Of a DNA stretch of 64,000 bases, positions 22,150 to 34,536 are shown in pieces (positions within the stretch are counted from its first letter, which is position 1; the number at the start of each line of letters is the position of its first letter). Under the pieces are notes generated by a model. It was not told the DNA's origin and did not search any database. It saw only the letters and a program-made list of their open reading frames with translations. The stretch is taken from assembly GCA_963921425.1 (NCBI GenBank), contig OY992832.1, positions 31,391,475 through 31,455,474 on the forward strand, in the 5' to 3' direction. Source of the DNA: Dryas octopetala (Eukaryota; Streptophyta; Magnoliopsida; Rosales; Rosaceae). The position numbers and the translations under genes are program-made.

Positions 22150-25100
22150 GTGGCAAGGCAAGTTGGCGATACTCAGCCTCTGTACTAAACCGAGAGACCC
22201 CGCCTTGCTTTTTAGAACTCCATGAAATTAAGTTGTGCCCTAGATAGATACAAGAACCTCCAGTGGATCGGCGATCATCTGGGTCCCCAGCATAATCCGC
22301 ATAGCATAAGCCTGTAAAGATAAATGGTTAGGAGTATAATAAAGCCCATGAGTCATTGTATGTTTTAAATAACGTAAAATACGTTTTACTGCAATCCAGT
22401 AAGTAATAGTGGGCCGGTGCATGAACTGACACACTTGATTAACTGAAAAAGCAATATCAGGCCGAGTAAGTGTTAAATATTGTAAGGCCCCCACCACACT
22501 TCGATATTCTGTAGGATTTGGTAATGGATCACCATCAAAGAGACTAAGACGCCGGCCATTGACGGCAGGCGTGGTCATGGGCTTCGAATCAAGAAGGTTG
22601 GTGCGCTTCAAGAAATCTGTGATGTACTTGGATTGACATAAGTGAAGACCCATAGAAGTTCTTGTAGCCTCAATGCCCAGAAAATAATGAAGGGGCCCAA
22701 GATCCTTCATAGAGAAAAGGCGACCCATCTAAAAAATAAGCTGATTGATCAGAGTAGGATTGTTGCCTGTAATAAGGATATCATCAACATATATCAAGAG
22801 AAATATTTTGTCAGACCCATTAACATATGTAAATAAGGAATAGTCTGCAAGAGAAGCTTGAAAGCCCAAATTCTCTAAGTGAGTAGAGAAACATTGAAAC
22901 CAAGCCCGGGGAGCCTGTTTAAGCCCATACAACGAACGACGAAGTTTACACACATATTGGGGAAACTGAGGATCAGCAAAACCAATGGGTTGTTTCATGA
23001 AAACATCCTCTTGAATATAACCATGTAGGAAGGCATTTTGGACATCAAGCTGGTGAATGGGCCAATTAGAACTCACTGCCAGAGCAAGAATAAGGCAAAT
23101 GGTGTTGTGATTGACTACCGGGCTGAAAGTTTTTCCATAATCGAGGCCTGCTTGCTGATGAAACCCATTGGCCACTAAACGGGCCTTATAACGCTCAATT
23201 GATCCATTAGACTTATTCTTAATCCTGTAAACCCATTTATTAGGTAAAATATTATAGGATGGATGAGGTGGAACAAGAACCCATGTGCCAGCCCTTTGGA
23301 GAGCATTGAATTCATCGGCCATAGCCTTCCGCCACTGTTCATCCTTATTAGCCTGTCCAAAACAAGTAGGCTCCACACAACTATCAGTCATAATCACAAC
23401 ATTAGCATACTTTGAGTTTGGTTTAATAACACCATCCTTTGCTCGAGTTGTCATAGAATGCATGTTACAGGGTGGAGACTTGGAAACATCAGTGCGGATT
23501 ATGATAGGAGAATGTGGTGAAGTTGTGGGTAAAGGATCACTGCTAGAAATGAGAGAAGAAGGTTGCGACTCAGAAGGACCCGTAACCATGGGCATAGAAG
23601 TATGCAGGAGCGGGGCAAATGGACTAGCTGGTTGTGGAAAAATGGATGAGCTGCCTGCAGAAGACACACGGGCTGGAATGGGAGTGCCAAGGGCAGATGA
23701 GACTGGAGTTGGGCCTGGTTGGAAAGGTTGATTGGAATGAGAAGGAACCGAGGCCCAAACCACATGCATGGAATCAAATGTTGGAGATGAAGAGAACACC
23801 CCCGCAGGCGTAGCTACGCAATGGTCTTTAAATGGAAAAACCTGTTCATCAAAAAGCACATGGCGAGACAAAAATATCCGACCTGAGGCATAATCTAGAC
23901 ACCGATACCCATGTTGATTTAAAGAATAGCCCAAAAAAATGCACTTTTTAGAACGAAATTGGAGTTTATTGGAATTATAAGGCCGAAGGTTTGGAAAATA
24001 GGAACACCCAAAAACCTTTAAAAAATCATATTTAGGCATTTTAGAAAATAATTTCTGATATGGGCATTGATAATTAATAACAGAAGAGGGCAACCGGTTT
24101 ATTAAGTAAACTACAGTATGAAAAGCTTCGGCTCAATAGACTAGGGGCATAGATGCATGCGCAATTAAAGTAAGGCCCATATCAACAATGTGTCTATGTT
24201 TGCGCTCAGCAATCCCATTTTGTTCGGGATGAAGAGGGCAAGTAAGACGGTGATTAATCCCATGGTTATCCAAAAATTGCTTAGATAAAGAATTATTAAA
24301 TTCACCTCCTCCATCAGTATGAAAAGATTTAATAGAGGTAGAAAAAATATTCTCAACCAAAGTCTTAAATTTTTGAAAAATGGAAAAGACATCAAATTTT
24401 CGAAACATAGTATATAACCACACATATCGAGAATAATTATCAATAAAAATAACAAAATATTTATAACCAGAATTGGATAAATAAGGAGATGTCCACACAT
24501 TTGAATAAATTTAATCCAAAGGAGATGGAGAAACAGAAAAGGAATCATTAAATGACAGTTTCATGCTTTTCCCTAAAGGACAAGATGAACAAAAAGATTT
24601 AGACCTAACTCCAAAAAATGGTAATTTATTGGCAACAAGAACTTTATTCAATACGAAAGAGCAATTATTATCCCGAGTAAATTGATTTACGGAAAGAATA
24701 TTACTAGATGCCTTTGGACAATAAAGCACATCTTTTAAAGCAAAAGAATTAGATTTATGAAAAAGAGTAGATTTATGAAAAAGAGTAGAATGACCAATAG
24801 ATTGAATAGGTAAACCTGTACCACCAAGGACTCCACCAATAGAATCCGGACCTTGATATTCCTGAGCATTCACCAAGTTCCCCGCATTACTAGTAATGTG
24901 AGCATTGGCGCCGGTATCAGTTAACCAAGGTTGAGACCCAAAAGATGCATTAGAAGCGACCATGGCAGATAATCGCTGAGTAGGAACACGCCCTTCAAAT
25001 GAATGATTCATGCGATTATAGCAATCAATCGCTGAATGGCCCAGACGGTTACAGATCTGACATTGCACACGAAACCCATTAGTACCAAAAGAATTAGGAG

Positions 25101-26040
25101 CAGGAGAAGAATAAACATCTGCTGATTGGCTTAGGCCATAATGAGACGGCCCAGTTGTAGAAGAGCCAGTTGAGCTGTGTCCAGATCCACGCCCACTGGA
25201 ACGTCCACCACCAGAGAACGATTGTTGTCCAGAGTAATGACTAGGACCAGAGTAATGTCCACGACCAGCACCACGACCACCCCCGCGCTGATGACCGGAG
25301 GAACCACGACCACTTCCACACCGGCCACCATGTGTTGCAACCATAGCAACGGGGCTGTCGCTGGCAAGGACTTGAAATGCCGTCAATCGGCGCTCTGCGC
25401 TTTTGAGAAGTACTTCTAGACCTGTGTAAGTAATAGGCATTTCCCTGGCTTGAGCAGAGGCCACCATGTTCTCATATAACGACCCAACATTGCTCATCAC
25501 AACAGCTACAAGATCAGAATCTTGAATCGGACTTCCAGAGAGAGACAAACGATCAGCAATAAAGTTTAAACGATCCAAAAAATCAGAAGTACTAAGATCA
25601 CCTCGACGAGTATTCATCAACTCGGAACGAAGTTCAACAATATATTGTTGATTCTGGGAGGCGAAACGCTCTTCATGTTTGAGCCAGGACTCTTGAGCAG
25701 ATGTACAACGGGCGACGATGCCGAGAATTGGTTGAGACAGAGAACCATTAATCCATGATAAAACAGTTTGATCATGGCCGATCCATTCTTCATATTTTGG
25801 GTTGACTTTATCAGTGATCTTGCCAGCATCATCGTTGAGAAAAGGAGCAGGACATAGAAGGTCTCCATTCACAAAACCTTGAAGATTACGACTTCGCAAA
25901 AGTGGCACAATTTGGGCAAGCCATAATACGTAGTTATTCTTATCAAGACGGACATTCAAGGAGTGCGTAACAGTAGGAGCTGCTAGTTGTGATACAGCAG
26001 ATCCAATGGAAAGAGGAGAGGAAGATGATTCTGTTCCCAT
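22150..26040 (-). pseudogene. copia gag-pol region, broken
   Basis: Parts in order from 26040 leftward: gag beginning MGTESSSSPLS with a Gly/Ser-rich tail and a zinc knuckle (CQICNRLGHSAIDC); protease signature WLTDTGANAHI; integrase part with HTDGGGEF and PEQNGIAERKHR; copia reverse transcriptase with LDVQNAFLHG and YVDDILITG; RNase H region at the left. Copia order (integrase before reverse transcriptase) distinguishes it from Ty3. Broken in several places; a fossil. Confidence 0.9.
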
Positions 26041-26107
26041 AATGAAGAGGAAGAGTGTTTAGAGGAAGGAAAAAGACAGCGTCGTTAGACTTGCTGCTCT
26101 GATACCA

Positions 26108-26315
26108 TCAAGAGTATTTGAAAATATAATAGAATTGTAATGCCTCAGATGATTGAGGACTTGCTGTCTAGATTGTATATAAAGTGTAGAGGGAGTTACA
26201 GGAGTTATAAGACAATAAAGGGGAATAAAGGGAGTTACAGGAGTTACAAGACAATAAAGGGAAATAAAGAGAGAGTAATAAACACAAGGATAATTATGTA
26301 GGTGAACTCTTCTCA
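26108..26315 (-). repeat. 5' LTR of the copia element (208 bp)
   Basis: Starts on the minus strand TGAGAAGAGTTCACC and ends CAAATACTCTTGA directly before the primer-binding site. Confidence 0.9.
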
Positions 26316-27180
26316 CCTAGGACTAGTGTCATGCAATTTCTTATAGATACTATCATGGCATATTGTTGCAAGGAAGACATGAAATGAATCAAATTATCCA
26401 CACTCAAATTGATAACAAGTATGCAAGATCAAAACTAAACACATGCATATATATATATAAATACATAATACATATAAATATAACCAAAACATAAAATTTG
26501 GGTGGACTAACTCCCCTTACCTCAAATGTAGTTCATGCCCTTGCTGCAACTTCAAGCGAGTTATCTCCCTAGTTTAAAGTATAACAAAATCAGAAATGAC
26601 ATCCTCTAAACAAAATTAGGGTTTTCTAGGCTTTAATGGCTTATTGAACAAGTTAAGTTGCATCCGAGATTTCAAAATAAAAAACAATTAGAGTCTGACC
26701 TTTCTCAAGTTCTAAATCATGTATTGAAGCATAATTGAAGGTTTAAGGACATCACAAAAACCATAACAGAAAAATGGATATGTTGCAGAAGCCAAAATCA
26801 AGGTTTTAGTTGAAAACAAGGGGTTTGACTACCCAAAACTTGATCCAAGGATAATTGGACTCCCTCTTGTTCCTAGAACATTCCCAAGGGTGATTTGTGA
26901 TTTGCTCAAACCAAGAGTTTAGGCCAGAAGGTCCTAAAATGGAAAATGGCAGTTTGACACTTTATTGAAATCTTAAAAATGTCAAAAGAGCAGCACCTGC
27001 TCCATGAATTTTATAAATTTATACAAAAATCATTTGAACAAGATTTTTTACAGAAAACTAGTAGACATTCTTACACTTATGTACAAAAATTTTAAAAGCA
27101 TTTGAAGTTGTGCAAGTGGGGTTTTCAAAGTGCTAAATCTCACACAGAAACCAGTTTTCTACTTAAATGTTACTCTTATA
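26316..27180. other. Unassigned repeat-like sequence right of the copia element
   Basis: No gene seen. Probably the continuation of the sequence interrupted by the copia element. Includes a short TA microsatellite near 26446-26457. Confidence 0.3.
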
Positions 27181-27184
27181 ATCT

Positions 27185-27590
27185 AAAATTTTTTAATCGT
27201 AACTTCATGGTTAAAAATGTTATTAATATTGGTATAATTTTATAATTCCGTCTAATTTTTGTCAAAAATACATAACCCTAGTTCCTTCCGCCATCCTACC
27301 CAATCAATCATTACGATTCGTTTTCAAAAGAATCTTATGGATTCACAAGTTCGATCTGTTGTTCCCACCACTTCATGAATAATGGTTAGGTGGGTTACGT
27401 GGAGGGTAAAATATCATATTACTAGCGGCATGGTCAACTAATTGAAAGAGCAATTTTACCCTCCTAGGTGAAGCGCATATAAGCACTATTGGATGAAAAT
27501 TGGCTGAATTAAAAAATTAAACCATGATTAATAACATTTTTAACTACAAGGATATTGTTAAAAAAATTTAAACCATGACGGTAATATTGA
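27185..27590. repeat. Fold-back MITE
   Basis: Left arm with 'gttaaaaatgttattaat' near 27210 pairs with 'attaataacatttttaac' near 27528; arms are about 55 bp and imperfect. The core has no gene. Confidence 0.5.
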
Positions 27591-27750
27591 AAATGGTGCA
27601 AACTATGAGGAATGTTTGGCTAAAATAATTCCTTGGAAATAATTATTTTTTTTATGTCAATTCCTTGGAAACATTAAAGCCTACAATTTTTTTTTTTTTT
27701 TTTAAGAAACTGAATATGCATTATCTATTAAAACCTAACACTTAATTTCC

Positions 27751-28113
27751 AACACTTACACCCCCTGAGGTTTATCGTCTTTTTACATACACCCTCTGAG
27801 GTTTCAAAAATTACACATACGCCCCCTAAGATTTCAAAATTATTGCATATAATCCCCTGCAAGAGAAAACTATAAATAAACAAAAAAAAAGATATTTGTA
27901 TTGTGGTTGAACCTTACACCTCGAGTTATCTTATAAGGCCATTCCACCTTTTAGCATGCTTTTTTGCATAGTTTTTCATAATTTTTCGTCTCACTATAGG
28001 GGGTTATAAGCAATAGTTTTGAAACCTCAGTAGGTGTATGTGTAATTTTTGAAACTCCAGGGAGTGTATGTGAAAAGACGATAAACCACAAGAGGTGTAA
28101 GTGTAAATAACTC
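27751..28113. repeat. Fold-back MITE M1 (ACACTTACACC ends)
   Basis: Near-palindrome: 'acacttacaccccctgaggt' on the left and 'agaggtgtaagtgtaaataa' on the right, with internal inverse pairs such as 'tcaaaaattacacatac'/'gtatgtgtaatttttga'. Same family at 31320-31682 and 38551-38920. Confidence 0.65.
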
Positions 28114-28127
28114 AAAAAAAAAAAAAA

Positions 28128-29387
28128 GAGCAAATTACAATTTAGTACCTCAATTTTACATGTTGTTTCAATTTAGTACCCCAACTTTGGAAACTTGCAA
28201 AAAAGTACCTCAACTTTCATTTTGTGTCAAAATAATATCTCCGTTAGTTTTTCTGTCAAATAAATTGTTAACTGCTGACGTGGCAGGGGTATTTTCGTCT
28301 TTTTCTCTATATTTAAAAAATAATAATATTTTTTAAAATTGTTGAATACAAAAAATTCTTAGAAAAAATCAAAACATTTAAAAATTAAAAAAAAAATTTG
28401 GGGTGGGTGGACTGTGTGGGGTTGGGTGGGGTGGGGCGGGGCGGGGCTAGGGCTGGGGCTAGGCGGGGCGGGTTTGCGTGGGTGAAGGGGAGGGGCTGGG
28501 TCGGGCTTGGGTGAAGGGGAGGGGGTGGGTAGGGTTTGGGGGGAGGTGGGTAGGGTGGAGGGAGGTGGGTCAGGGCTGGCCTGGCTGGGCGAGGGGGATG
28601 AGTAGGACGAGTCTGGGGGGAGCTGGGTGGGGAGGAGCTGGTCTGGGGGAAGGACGGGTCTGCGTGGGGCGGGGTGGCGCTGGGTGGGGGAAAAAGAAAG
28701 AGGGGCGAGGGGGGGCTGCTGCTGGGTAGTCGTGCGATGGAGCTGGGTGGGCGGGGTTGGGTGAGGGGGTGGGGGGTGCGACGGGGCTGAGGCTGAGGGG
28801 AGGGGGTGCGACGGGGTTGGGGCTGGGGGGAGGAAGTGCGACGGGGTTGAGGCAGGGGGAATGAGAAGATGGGTAGGGGTGGGTTGAGGAGGGGCTGGCT
28901 GGGTGAGGAGGGGATGGGTGGAGGAGGGCTGGGTGGGGGTGGGGAGGAGAGGGGAGAGGGATGGGGCGGGGATTGGGGGGGGGGGGGTGGAGCTAGGGGT
29001 GCTACTGAATGGGGCAAGGCTGGGGAAGGGATGGGTGGTGCTGTTAAACAAGGTTCTTATTAAATTTTTATTTTAAAATTTAACAAGGTTTTTTTTTATT
29101 TAACAAGGTATTTATTTTAAGAAATTTTTTTAAATTTTTTTAAGAAATTATTTTAAGAAATTTGTTTATTAAAAAGTTTTTAAAAATATTATTATTTTTT
29201 AAATGTGGAGAAAAAGACGAAAATACCCATGCCACGTCAGCAGATAACGGTTTATTTGACAGAAAAACTAACGGAGATACTATTTTGATACAAAATGAAA
29301 GTTGAAGTATTTTTTTGCAAGTTTTTAAAATTAAAATACTAAATTGAAATAACACGTAAAATTAAAGTACTAAATTATAATTTGCTC
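28128..29387. mobile_element. Mutator-like element with long TIRs and a G-rich core
   Basis: Terminal inverted repeats of about 200 bp: GAGCAAATTACAATTTAGTA at 28128, with its inverse ending AATTTGCTC at 29387. Both flanks are A runs, so the 9-bp target duplication cannot be distinguished; the empty site survives as an A run at 31683-31697 in paralogous segment P3. Core 28395-29045 is extremely G-rich. No transposase is present, so it is non-autonomous. Confidence 0.7.
28395..29045. repeat. G-rich low-complexity tract, strong strand skew
   Basis: About 650 bp dominated by GGGTGGG, GGGGCGGGG and GGCTGGG on the + strand, including a run of 12-13 G near 28976-28988. Open frames rich in Pro/Ser on the minus strand follow from composition. 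Many G-quadruplex-compatible runs. Confidence 0.7.
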
Positions 29388-29630
29388 AAAAAAAAAAAAC
29401 ATTCAACCTAAAAAGTATTGCAATTTAGGGGCAAACAACAAAAGAAAACAGAAATAGCCTAAAAGCACCAAGAAGATGTCGTTCCACTACCACCATTAAA
29501 GTGTCTTTTATGCCATCCTATCAAAAAAGAAGTGCCCCTTACTTTTCGATATCGGGAATAAAGAGAGATATTTTTTGGACTCAGGAATAAAGAGAAATTG
29601 ACTTTATGTTTTTTTTTTCTTAATCCATAA

Positions 29631-30307
29631 GGGCCAGTTTAGTATTACTGTAAGAAAAAACAGATGTGAAGTAAAGTCAGCTGTAAAGTAAAATAGTTGA
29701 GTGTTTGGTAAACTATGTTTTCAAAAGTGCTGTGAGTGTAAAAAACAGTATCAAAGTGTTTGATAAATGTTAATATAAAAATGTTGTGACTGTGTACAAT
29801 TACTAAAATAGACATGATACTGAAAGTGCATTTCACTTATTTGTTTAGTAAAAATAAAATGTTTTTTTACTTGTTTTTGAAATTTTTGACTACAAATTTT
29901 TATTAGCATTAATTTTTCTAAGAACAACATTATTAAATAAGTATGCCTATTATTTTTTTAGGTATATTATAATTTTAATCGTATAAATAAAATATCATAA
30001 TTAATTATCACAATATAAAATATAACTAACAATGGACATATTTTTTTAATTTAAAATAAACAAATAAAAATTTATAGAAATCAATGAGGGTATTATGAGT
30101 AAAATAAATTATTCATTTTTGCTGTGAGTCACTGTAACTTTCAAAAGCATCTAGAAACTTACTTTCTGTTTTTGCTGTGGGGAGTTGAGAATTGTGGGGA
30201 AAAGCGGTTTTTTTTTTTTTTTATCAAACACCAAAACTGCTATAGGTGATTGAGAATTGTCATCCACACTAACTTTTGGGTCCTCCACCACAATCCCAAA
30301 TGAGGCC
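29631..30307. mobile_element. PIF/Harbinger-like non-autonomous element with TAA duplication
   Basis: Ends GGGCCAGTTTAGTATTACTG and (inverse) GGCCTCATTTGGGATTGTGG, flanked by TAA at 29628-29630 and 30308-30310. The paralogous copies at 30763-30775 and 33006-33020 read straight through 'ccactaagtgagat', confirming the insertion point. The 677-bp interior is AT-rich with no gene. Confidence 0.7.
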
Positions 30308-31229
30308 TAAGTGAGATGACTTTGATTCATTTATTATTATTATTATTATTTTTTTTTTTTTGGACTAAAAGTAGTGTTCTCCAACACTATCATCACCTAA
30401 AGTGGCTTTCTTTATTTTTTTTTATCAAGGCATACGTAAAGTGGCTTTATTAATTACAAAAGAAACATTCAGCCTAAAAAGTATTGCAATTTAGGGGCAA
30501 ACAACAAAAGAAAACAGAAATAGCCTAAAAGCACGAAACATTCAGCCTAAAAAGTATTGCAATTTAGCGGCAAACAACAAAAGAAAACATAAATAGCCTA
30601 AAAGCACCAAGAAGATGTCGTTTCACTACCACCATTAAAGTGTCTTTTATGTCATCCTATCAAAAAAGAAGTGCCCTTTACTTTTCGATATCGGGAATAA
30701 AGAGAGATTTTTTTTGGACTCAGGAATAAAGAGAAATCGACTTTATGTTTTTTTTTTTCTTAATCCACTAAGTGAGATGACTTTGATTCATTTATTATTA
30801 TTATTATTACTTTTTTGACTAAAAGTAGTGTTCTCCACCACTATCATCACCTAAAGTGGCTTTCTTTATTTTTTATCTGGCATACGTAAAGTGGCTTTAT
30901 TAATTACACTCAATTATAGGGCAATAAGAGCATGCATAATGGAGAGGCTAAATGATATAGCAAAGATAGCATTTTTTCATAAAAAAAGTTGAACTACAAT
31001 AAAGGAGGTGTGACAAAAGATAATTTAGCATAGCAATCTCTTAGGATTAAGGGCCGGAATAAAGTGGAGGAAAAAAGTGAGTGAAATACAAGTGCTGGCT
31101 TCCTATTGGTGTGCTTGTAGATGGCATGGCCCCAGTGCAAACTATGAGGAATGTTTGGCCAAAATAATTCCTTGGAAACAATTTTTTTTTTTTTTAATGT
31201 TAATTCCTTGGAGGCATTAAAGCCTACAA

Positions 31230-31276
<47 letters not shown>

Positions 31277-31319
31277 AACGGAATATGCATTATCTATTAA
31301 AGTCTAACACTTAATTTTC

Positions 31320-31682
31320 AACACTTACACCTCCTAAGGTTTATCGTCTTTTGACATATACTCTCTGGGGTTTTAAAAATTACATATACACCCCCTAAAG
31401 TTTCAAAATTATTGCATATAACTCTCTGCAAGAGAAAACAATAAATAAACAAATAACAAGATATTTGTATTATGGTTGGACCTTACACCTTGAATAATCT
31501 TATAAGGTCATTCCATCTCTTAGCATGCTTTTTTGCATAGTTTCTCATAATTTTTCGTCTCACTGTAGAAGGTTATAAGCAACAATTTTAAAATTTTAGG
31601 GGGTATATGTGTAATTTTTGAAACCCTAGGAAGTATATGTGAAAAGACGATAAACCACAAAAGGTGTAAGTGTAAATAACTC
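31320..31682. repeat. Fold-back MITE M2, copy of M1
   Basis: Same arrangement as 27751-28113 and carried in the repeated segment P3; preceded by a T tract of about 40 bp (31233-31272). Confidence 0.65.
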
Positions 31683-31796
31683 AAAAAAAAAAAAAAACAT
31701 TCAACCTAAAAAGTATTGCAATTTAGAGGCAAACAACAAAAGAAAACAGAAATAGCCTAAAAGCACCAAGAAGATGTCGTTCCACTACCACTATTA

Positions 31797-32878
31797 GGCC
31801 ACGTTTGATATGCTGGACTGTGTTGGATTAGACTATTCTTATGGATTGTGCTAGATAGTGTTGGACTGGAGTAAGCTGGACTAAGTGTTATCTTGTGTTT
31901 GGTGCTGTATCAGATTAGAAAGCTGGATAAACTAAATAATACTGTTCTGTGTTTGGTGTATGACCGGACTATGCTATAATTCCTTTTAATTTTTAAATTA
32001 ATAAAAAATTTTAATTATCTTTTTGTTTTTTCTTTCTTTTCTTTCTTTTGTTCTCATTTACATTTTTTTTTCTTTTATATTTTTTATTACATTGTGCACT
32101 CATCATTTTTTTTCTTTTTATTTTTCCTTTTTATTTATTTGCCCGTGCGCACAGTCCACAAGGCTGCCTTCCCATCTATTTTTTTTTTTTTTTCCATTCT
32201 TTCTTCTTCTCTCCTTCCTTTCTGTTTTTTTTTTCCTTCCTTCTTCTTTCTTCTTCCTCTCTGTTTTTTTTTTTTCTTTTTTCTTTGTTTTCACCTGAGT
32301 TCCTCCCCCTCCCTCAGATTTTTTTTCTTCTTTTCTCCTTCCTTCCTTTCTTTCCTTCTGTTTCCTGCACACACTCCCTCTCCCTCAGCTTTGGGAGGAC
32401 GATCGGCATGCGGGTCGATCGGAGCAGCAGCCCACCCATCTTCAGACCTGGCTCCGGACCACATCACGGCGATCTGAAGGATGTTTCAATCTATTTTGCC
32501 AAACGGGTCTAATGGGTTGCTTGTTTGTATTTGGGATTTTGGTTTGTTTTGTATTTTCTGATTGATTTATGTGAATTCCTTGCATTGGATTGCTTATTTG
32601 TATCTAGGATTTTGGTTTGTATTTGCCCATGGGTTCGATTGAGAGAGCTAGAAATTAAGTTTGGAGATGACGAGATCGCGGACAGACAGGCCTCACTCTC
32701 GCAGTCTCACACCGTGCTATAGAAGGATGTCTCACGAACTATGCTATATAAAGATGTCTAAGCGGGTGTTTTAAGAAACCGGTGCTATGCAATCCCACTT
32801 AAACTAGCACCTAGCACCGTGTGATACCAAACACAGTCTAGGGGTGTTATTTAACACATAAATGAAACAAACGTGGCC
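31797..32878. mobile_element. PIF/Harbinger-like non-autonomous element with TTA duplication
   Basis: Perfect 11-bp ends GGCCACGTTTG...CAAACGTGGCC flanked by TTA at 31794-31796 and 32879-32881. The uninterrupted sequence survives at 29500-29515 and 30635-30650. The 1082-bp interior has repeated 'ctggactgtgttggat'-like motifs near the left end, a long pyrimidine tract (32020-32390) and a short GC-rich part (32390-32480). No transposase; open frames in the pyrimidine tract are compositional. Confidence 0.8.
32020..32390. repeat. Polypyrimidine tract
   Basis: About 370 bp almost purely T and C on the + strand (TTTTCTTTC, CTTCCTTTC runs), broken by a short mixed stretch near 32140-32170. Confidence 0.7.
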
Positions 32879-33158
32879 TTAAAATGTCTTTTATGCCATC
32901 CTATCAAATAAGAAGTGCCCCTTACTTTTCGATATTGGGAATAAAGAGAGATCCTTTTTTGGACTGAGGAATAAAGAGAGATCGACTTTATGTTTTATTT
33001 TTTTCTTAATCCACTAAGTGAGATAACTTTGATTCATTTGTTTTTTTTTTTTTTTGACTAAAAGTAGTGTTCTCCACCACTATCATCACCTAAAGTGGCT
33101 TTCTTTATTTTTTATCTGGCATACGTAAAGTGGCTTTATTAATTACACTCAATTATAG

Positions 33159-33877
33159 AGCAATAAGAGCATGCATAATGGAGAGGCTAAATGATATAGC
33201 AAAGATAGCATTTTTTCATAAAAAAATTGAATTACAATAAAGGAGGTGTGACAAAAGATAATTTAGCAATTGTTAATTTTTGCTGCTATATTAGCAACAA
33301 AATTTAGCATAGCAATCTCTTAGGATTAAGGGCCGGAATAAAGTGGAGGAAAAAAGTGTGAGTGAAATACAAGTGCTGGCTTCCTATTGGTGTGCTTGTA
33401 GATGCCATGGGCCCCAGGTGCTAAAATGCAGCTATCCCACGTGAATGAGCATAAGGTAATGACTGCATGGAGTTAGTGGTTTCTAGTTAGCAGCCAATGG
33501 TTGCATTTGAAATTTTTTTTACCGTTGCAGCCAATGGTTGCGTGACACATAGCTATAGGCTGCAACGGTAAACAAAATTTGATTATGTGGAATTTGAAAT
33601 AGCAACTTCACATGGTATTAAAATTTGGTTATAAAAATAAAAATATTTAAATAAATTTGATACTTTGCTCATATTAAAGATTTCATTAAAATATTTACAA
33701 AGATATAATTATTAAACTAATTTGATTTATAAATATTAATTTATAAGAATATACATATTAACATCAACTATAGCTTTTGTGTCATTGAAATAAAACTCAC
33801 AAAAGCTATACCTAAGCTAAAAGTTGTGCTAGCTAGATATAGCATTTAGCAAAAACCATTTTGCATCCTCTAATAGT
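33159..33877. mobile_element. Mutator-type MITE with 10-11-bp target duplication
   Basis: CTCAATTATAG flanks both sides (33148-33158 and 33878-33888). Ends AGCAATAAGAGCATGCATAA and (inverse) ACTATTAGAGGATGCAAAA pair imperfectly. The first part of the same element is present, truncated, in segment P2 (30918-31133), so the insertion predates that duplication. Interior AT-rich, no gene. Confidence 0.6.
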
Positions 33878-33888
33878 CTCAATTATAG

Positions 33889-34355
33889 ACATGCTGTTTT
33901 TTTTAATTTTTTATCACACAATAATAGATAGGTAGTTAATAAAGTTACTTTATGTTATCAACAAAAAAAAAATGAAGGATAAATTTGAGTTACTAACTTA
34001 CTATAAGAGACGTTTGGAAAAAAGAAAAAGTTACCCTGAGAAATTATGTATAATTATTGTTAGATTAAATTTGTGAATGCTGAAATTAATAATTTATTAT
34101 ATTAAATTCAATCATAAAGTTTAACAAGTGCTAGCTTCAAGCTTGCCCGGCCAACATTGTCTTTCTGTTACTGACTTTGTTATTTGGGGAGATGAGTTTC
34201 CCCCATGGTTGCTTGCTATCGTCAATGAGGATCCTAGCTAATTGGCTTTAAGCCGTAATAAAAGTTGAGAAACTTCTTATGAAAAAAAAAAATTTAATAA
34301 GTGTTCACCTAGTATTTAAAATTAATCATTTAATTAGGTCAATATTCTTAAAAAA
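33889..34355. other. Intergenic, AT-rich
   Basis: No gene or clear repeat recognised. Confidence 0.4.
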
Positions 34356-34536
34356 GAAATACTTGGGTCCTAAGGTTTGAGGACTTGCTCATACTCAGTA
34401 CCAATAATACTATAACATGTGTCATTTAACATAATCAATTAGTGATTGTTGTAATTTTTTTTTTAAATGACACATGTTCTAATATTATTGGTACTGAGGA
34501 TGAGCAGGTCCGCAAACCTCAGGACCCAAGTATTTC
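34356..34536. repeat. Small fold-back MITE (about 180 bp)
   Basis: 'gaaatacttgggtcctaagg' at the left and 'cctcaggacccaagtatttc' at the right pair; inside, 'tcagtaccaataatac' pairs with 'attattggtactga' and 'acatgtgtcattt' with 'aaatgacacatgt'. The entire element is one hairpin. Confidence 0.7.

Larger units (their letters stand above)
21565..26315 (-). mobile_element. Ty1/copia retrotransposon, broken, young
   Basis: Fossil element of about 4.75 kb. Direct LTRs at 21565-21843 and 26108-26315; 5-bp target duplication CCTAG at 21560-21564 and 26316-26320. Next to the 5' LTR the minus strand reads TGGTATCAGAGC, the primer-binding site complementary to initiator-Met tRNA; a G-rich purine tract precedes the 3' LTR. 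The gag-pol region has copia order (gag, zinc knuckle, protease, integrase, reverse transcriptase, RNase H). The coding frame has about four or five breaks. The LTRs differ at about two of some 208 shared positions, about 1%, suggesting insertion within roughly the last million years. Confidence 0.92.
27594..33147. repeat. Local array of three repeated segments (about 0.7-2.9 kb as they stand)
   Basis: The block 'gcaaactatgaggaatgttt...' through a MITE, then 'cattcaacctaaaaagtatt' to 'cttaatccactaagtgagat' and 'actaaaagtagtgttctcca' occurs as P1 (27594-30465), P2 (partial, 30466-31133) and P3 (31134-33147). Copies are about 90-95% alike by eye. Each received different transposon insertions, so the uninterrupted copies show the pre-insertion sequence. 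The P2/P3 boundary at 31133 is an abrupt junction. Confidence 0.7.

Noticed and set aside
28359-29051. Pro/Ser-rich open frames of over 200 codons on the minus strand (extensin-like)
   Set aside because: Two frames are open at once, the cause is the G-rich tract, and no signal peptide or extensin motif SPPPP array is seen.
32023-32512. Phe/Leu/Ser-rich open frames that look like membrane proteins
   Set aside because: They translate a polypyrimidine tract in all three frames.
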